Shown here piece after piece: positions 5,776-7,266 of a DNA stretch of 7,266 bases. Each line of letters starts with the position of its first letter. The stretch's first letter is position 1. Made by a program: the position numbers and the translations under genes. Origin of the DNA: a bacterium HR32 (lineage in GTDB: Bacteria > Sysuimicrobiota > Sysuimicrobiia > Sysuimicrobiales > Sysuimicrobiaceae); NCBI GenBank assembly GCA_002898935.1, contig BEII01000083.1, positions 1-7,266 of the forward strand, written 5' to 3'. Under the pieces are notes generated by a model, which saw only the letters and a list, made by a program, of their open reading frames with translations, made no database searches and was not told where the DNA came from.

Positions 5776-7265
5776 CGGGACAGCTCCTCCTCCACCAGGG
5801 CCTGGGTGATGCGGGCGGACAGGAGGACGCCGGGTAGGCCCGGGCCGGGGTGTGTGCCAGCCCCCACGAGGTAGAGCCCGCGCAGCGCCCCGGAACGGTT
5901 GTGAGGCCGGAACCAGGCAGACTGGGTGAACACAGGTTGAAGGGTGAACCCTGTGCCCAAGTGGGTGTTGTAGGCACGCGCGAAGTGCCGCGGGTCCACG
6001 TGGTGGACGAACAACAGGTGCCTGCGGAGGTCTGGCAGGAACCGCTCCTCAAGGAAGCGCAAGAGGCCCTCGCGGTACCGGGGGGCCACGTGCTCCCAGT
6101 CCACGGGCGCCGCCAGGTTGGGGACCGGGGCGAGTACGTAGAAGGTCGCGCAGCCTGGTGGAGCCACGGACGGGTCGGTGCGGGTGGGCATGTGAACGTA
6201 CAGGGAGAAATCTTCGGGCAGCCTGCGGGCGCGGAAGATGTCTCGGAGGAGTCCCTGATAGCGGGGCCCGAAGACGATGTTGTGGTGGGCCAGCTCGCTT
6301 TCCGCGTAGGTCCGGTCCGTGGCGAAGTACACGATGAACAGAGACATGCTGTAGCGGGCGAGGTGGCGAAAGCGCAGCGTGTTCAGCCACGATCGTCGGT
6401 CCGGCGGGAGGAGGTGGAGGTACAGGTGGGCGGGGTCGACGTCCGCCACGACCGCGTCCGCACGCACCGTGCTGCCGTCCCGGAGTCGCACTCCGACAGC
6501 GCGCCCTCGCTCCACCAGGATCTCCACGACCTCGCGGCCGCACTGGAGGCGTCCCCCGAGCTCCTCCAGCAGCTGGACCAGGGCGTGCACCAGGGCTCCC
6601 ATACCGCCCCGTGGGTACCAGACACCCCAGGTCCGCTCCAGTTCGTGGATCAACGCGTAGATGGCCGGTACCTCCAGGGGGTTGCCGCCCAGGAAGAGCG
6701 GGTGGAAGCTGAAGCACCGGCGGAGGAAGTCGTCCCGGAGAAGGCGGGAGACGTAGCTGTAGACCGTCCGGTATGCCTTCATCCGCCACAAGTCGGGGAG
6801 GATGCGGACCATGTCGCCAAGGGTCAGGAAAGGCCGTTGGGCGAGCGGCCAGGCTCGTTGGAAGATGGCGCGGCTGGCGTCGAGGAGGGCGAGACAACCC
6901 TCTCGGTCCGCGGGGTTGAGCTGGCGGATCTGCTCCAGGAGGGCGTCCAGGTCTGGGCCGCAGTCCAACCGGGACCCCCGCACGTCGAACAGGCGGTAGA
7001 AGGGTCGGACCGGGAGAAACTGCACCCGCTCTTCCCGCCGGCGGCCCGCCAGTTCGAACAGCTCGTCGAAGAGGAAGGGCGCTGTGACCACGGTCGGACC
7101 CGCGTCGAAGGTGAACCCTCCCCGCACCACGGGCGCTGCTCGGCCGCCGGGGGTGGCTCCCTTTTCCAGGACGAGCACCGAGAGCCCCGAGGCGGCCAGG
7201 CGGACGGCCACCGCAAGGCCGCCGAGGCCGCTCCCGATGACGACCACGCTGCCCCGGGCGCTCAT
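5772..7265 (-). CDS. crtI: Phytoene desaturase CrtI (FAD-dependent)
   Basis: This 497-residue protein is full length for bacterial CrtI. Its N-terminal Rossmann motif is VVVIGSGLGGLAVAVRLA (7-24), with Glu34 (VLEK) ending the second strand to hold the FAD ribose. It is followed by GATPGGRA (36-43) and FDAGPTVV (53-60). The central region has LAHHNIVFGPRY (325-336), SLYVHMPTRTDPSVAPPG (354-371) and YVLAPVPNL (376-384). The C-terminal flavin signature is YLVGAGTHPGPGLPGVLLSA (465-484). These are diagnostic of CrtI rather than of the plant-type desaturases, CrtD or CrtO. It converts phytoene to lycopene by successive desaturations at the membrane; the number of steps here is assumed to be four because a lycopene cyclase follows. 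The ATG, one nucleotide from the window edge, lies five residues before the first strand, so the N-terminus is probably complete. Its promoter and Shine-Dalgarno are outside the window. It is the first visible gene of the operon, but upstream genes such as crtB could precede it. Confidence 0.95.
   Translation of the reverse strand: MSARGSVVVIGSGLGGLAVAVRLAASGLSVLVLEKGATPGGRAAPVVRGGFTFDAGPTVVTAPFLFDELFELAGRRREERVQFLPVRPFYRLFDVRGSRLDCGPDLDALLEQIRQLNPADREGCLALLDASRAIFQRAWPLAQRPFLTLGDMVRILPDLWRMKAYRTVYSYVSRLLRDDFLRRCFSFHPLFLGGNPLEVPAIYALIHELERTWGVWYPRGGMGALVHALVQLLEELGGRLQCGREVVEILVERGRAVGVRLRDGSTVRADAVVADVDPAHLYLHLLPPDRRSWLNTLRFRHLARYSMSLFIVYFATDRTYAESELAHHNIVFGPRYQGLLRDIFRARRLPEDFSLYVHMPTRTDPSVAPPGCATFYVLAPVPNLAAPVDWEHVAPRYREGLLRFLEERFLPDLRRHLLFVHHVDPRHFARAYNTHLGTGFTLQPVFTQSAWFRPHNRSGALRGLYLVGAGTHPGPGLPGVLLSARITQALVEEELSR
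5784..5790 (-). promoter_or_regulatory. Ribosome binding site of the P450 gene
   Basis: GGAGGAG on the minus strand, 8 nt before the GTG at 5775, lies within the final Glu-Glu-Leu codons of crtI. It supports the GTGA-overlap start. Confidence 0.65.
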
Positions 7266-7266
7266 G

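Noticed and set aside
6049..6897. Minus-strand open frame inside crtI in another frame
   Set aside because: Proline/arginine-rich shadow. All CrtI motifs are in the other frame and uninterrupted.

Overview
This is a GC-rich, gene-dense window with no intergenic gap over 7 nt. It carries eight genes in two convergent operons: two on the plus strand at the left (the first cut by the window edge) and six on the minus strand. The minus operon starts with crtI at the right edge and runs leftwards. It suggests a thermophilic, pigmented bacterium. Deinococcota (Thermus/Meiothermus-like) is the best guess, because a cytochrome P450 stands where a carotenoid hydroxylase is expected, next to a CrtI, a CrtYcd-type cyclase, a glycosyltransferase and an acyltransferase. 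That is the set needed for thermozeaxanthin-like pigments (acylated glucosides of hydroxycarotenoids). The taxonomic guess rests on gene content only and is not firm.

Minus strand, in transcription order: phytoene desaturase CrtI; cytochrome P450 (probable carotene hydroxylase); CrtYc-CrtYd-type lycopene cyclase; PlsY-family acyltransferase; CrtQ-like family 2 glycosyltransferase; and a DUF523 (TudS-like Fe-S) + DUF1722 (YbgA) protein. Each junction overlaps by 1 to 4 nt or is separated by 1 nt (GTGA, GTGA, 1-nt gap, ATGA, TGATG or GTGA), so translation is probably coupled along the whole operon. Inferred pathway: phytoene to lycopene to cyclic carotene to hydroxycarotenoid to glycoside to acylated glycoside. 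Phytoene synthase (crtB) is not in the window and may lie beyond the right edge.

Plus strand: the C-terminal part of a class IV-like histone-deacetylase-family amidohydrolase, then a GTG-started gene whose product looks like a FbaB/LacD/DeoC-type class I aldolase but contains no lysine at all, so it cannot form the family's Schiff base. Its 3' end overlaps the 3' end of the DUF523-DUF1722 gene by 180 nt, tail to tail.

Most notable points: (1) the PlsY-like protein keeps the acyl-handling motifs but has lost residues expected to hold the glycerol-3-phosphate phosphate, which fits a carotenoid-glycoside acyltransferase; (2) the lysine-free pseudo-aldolase beside a deacetylase; (3) a TudS/YbgA protein built into a carotenoid operon, hinting at a light or UV stress role. 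No RNA gene, mobile element, CRISPR array, clear promoter or intrinsic terminator was seen.
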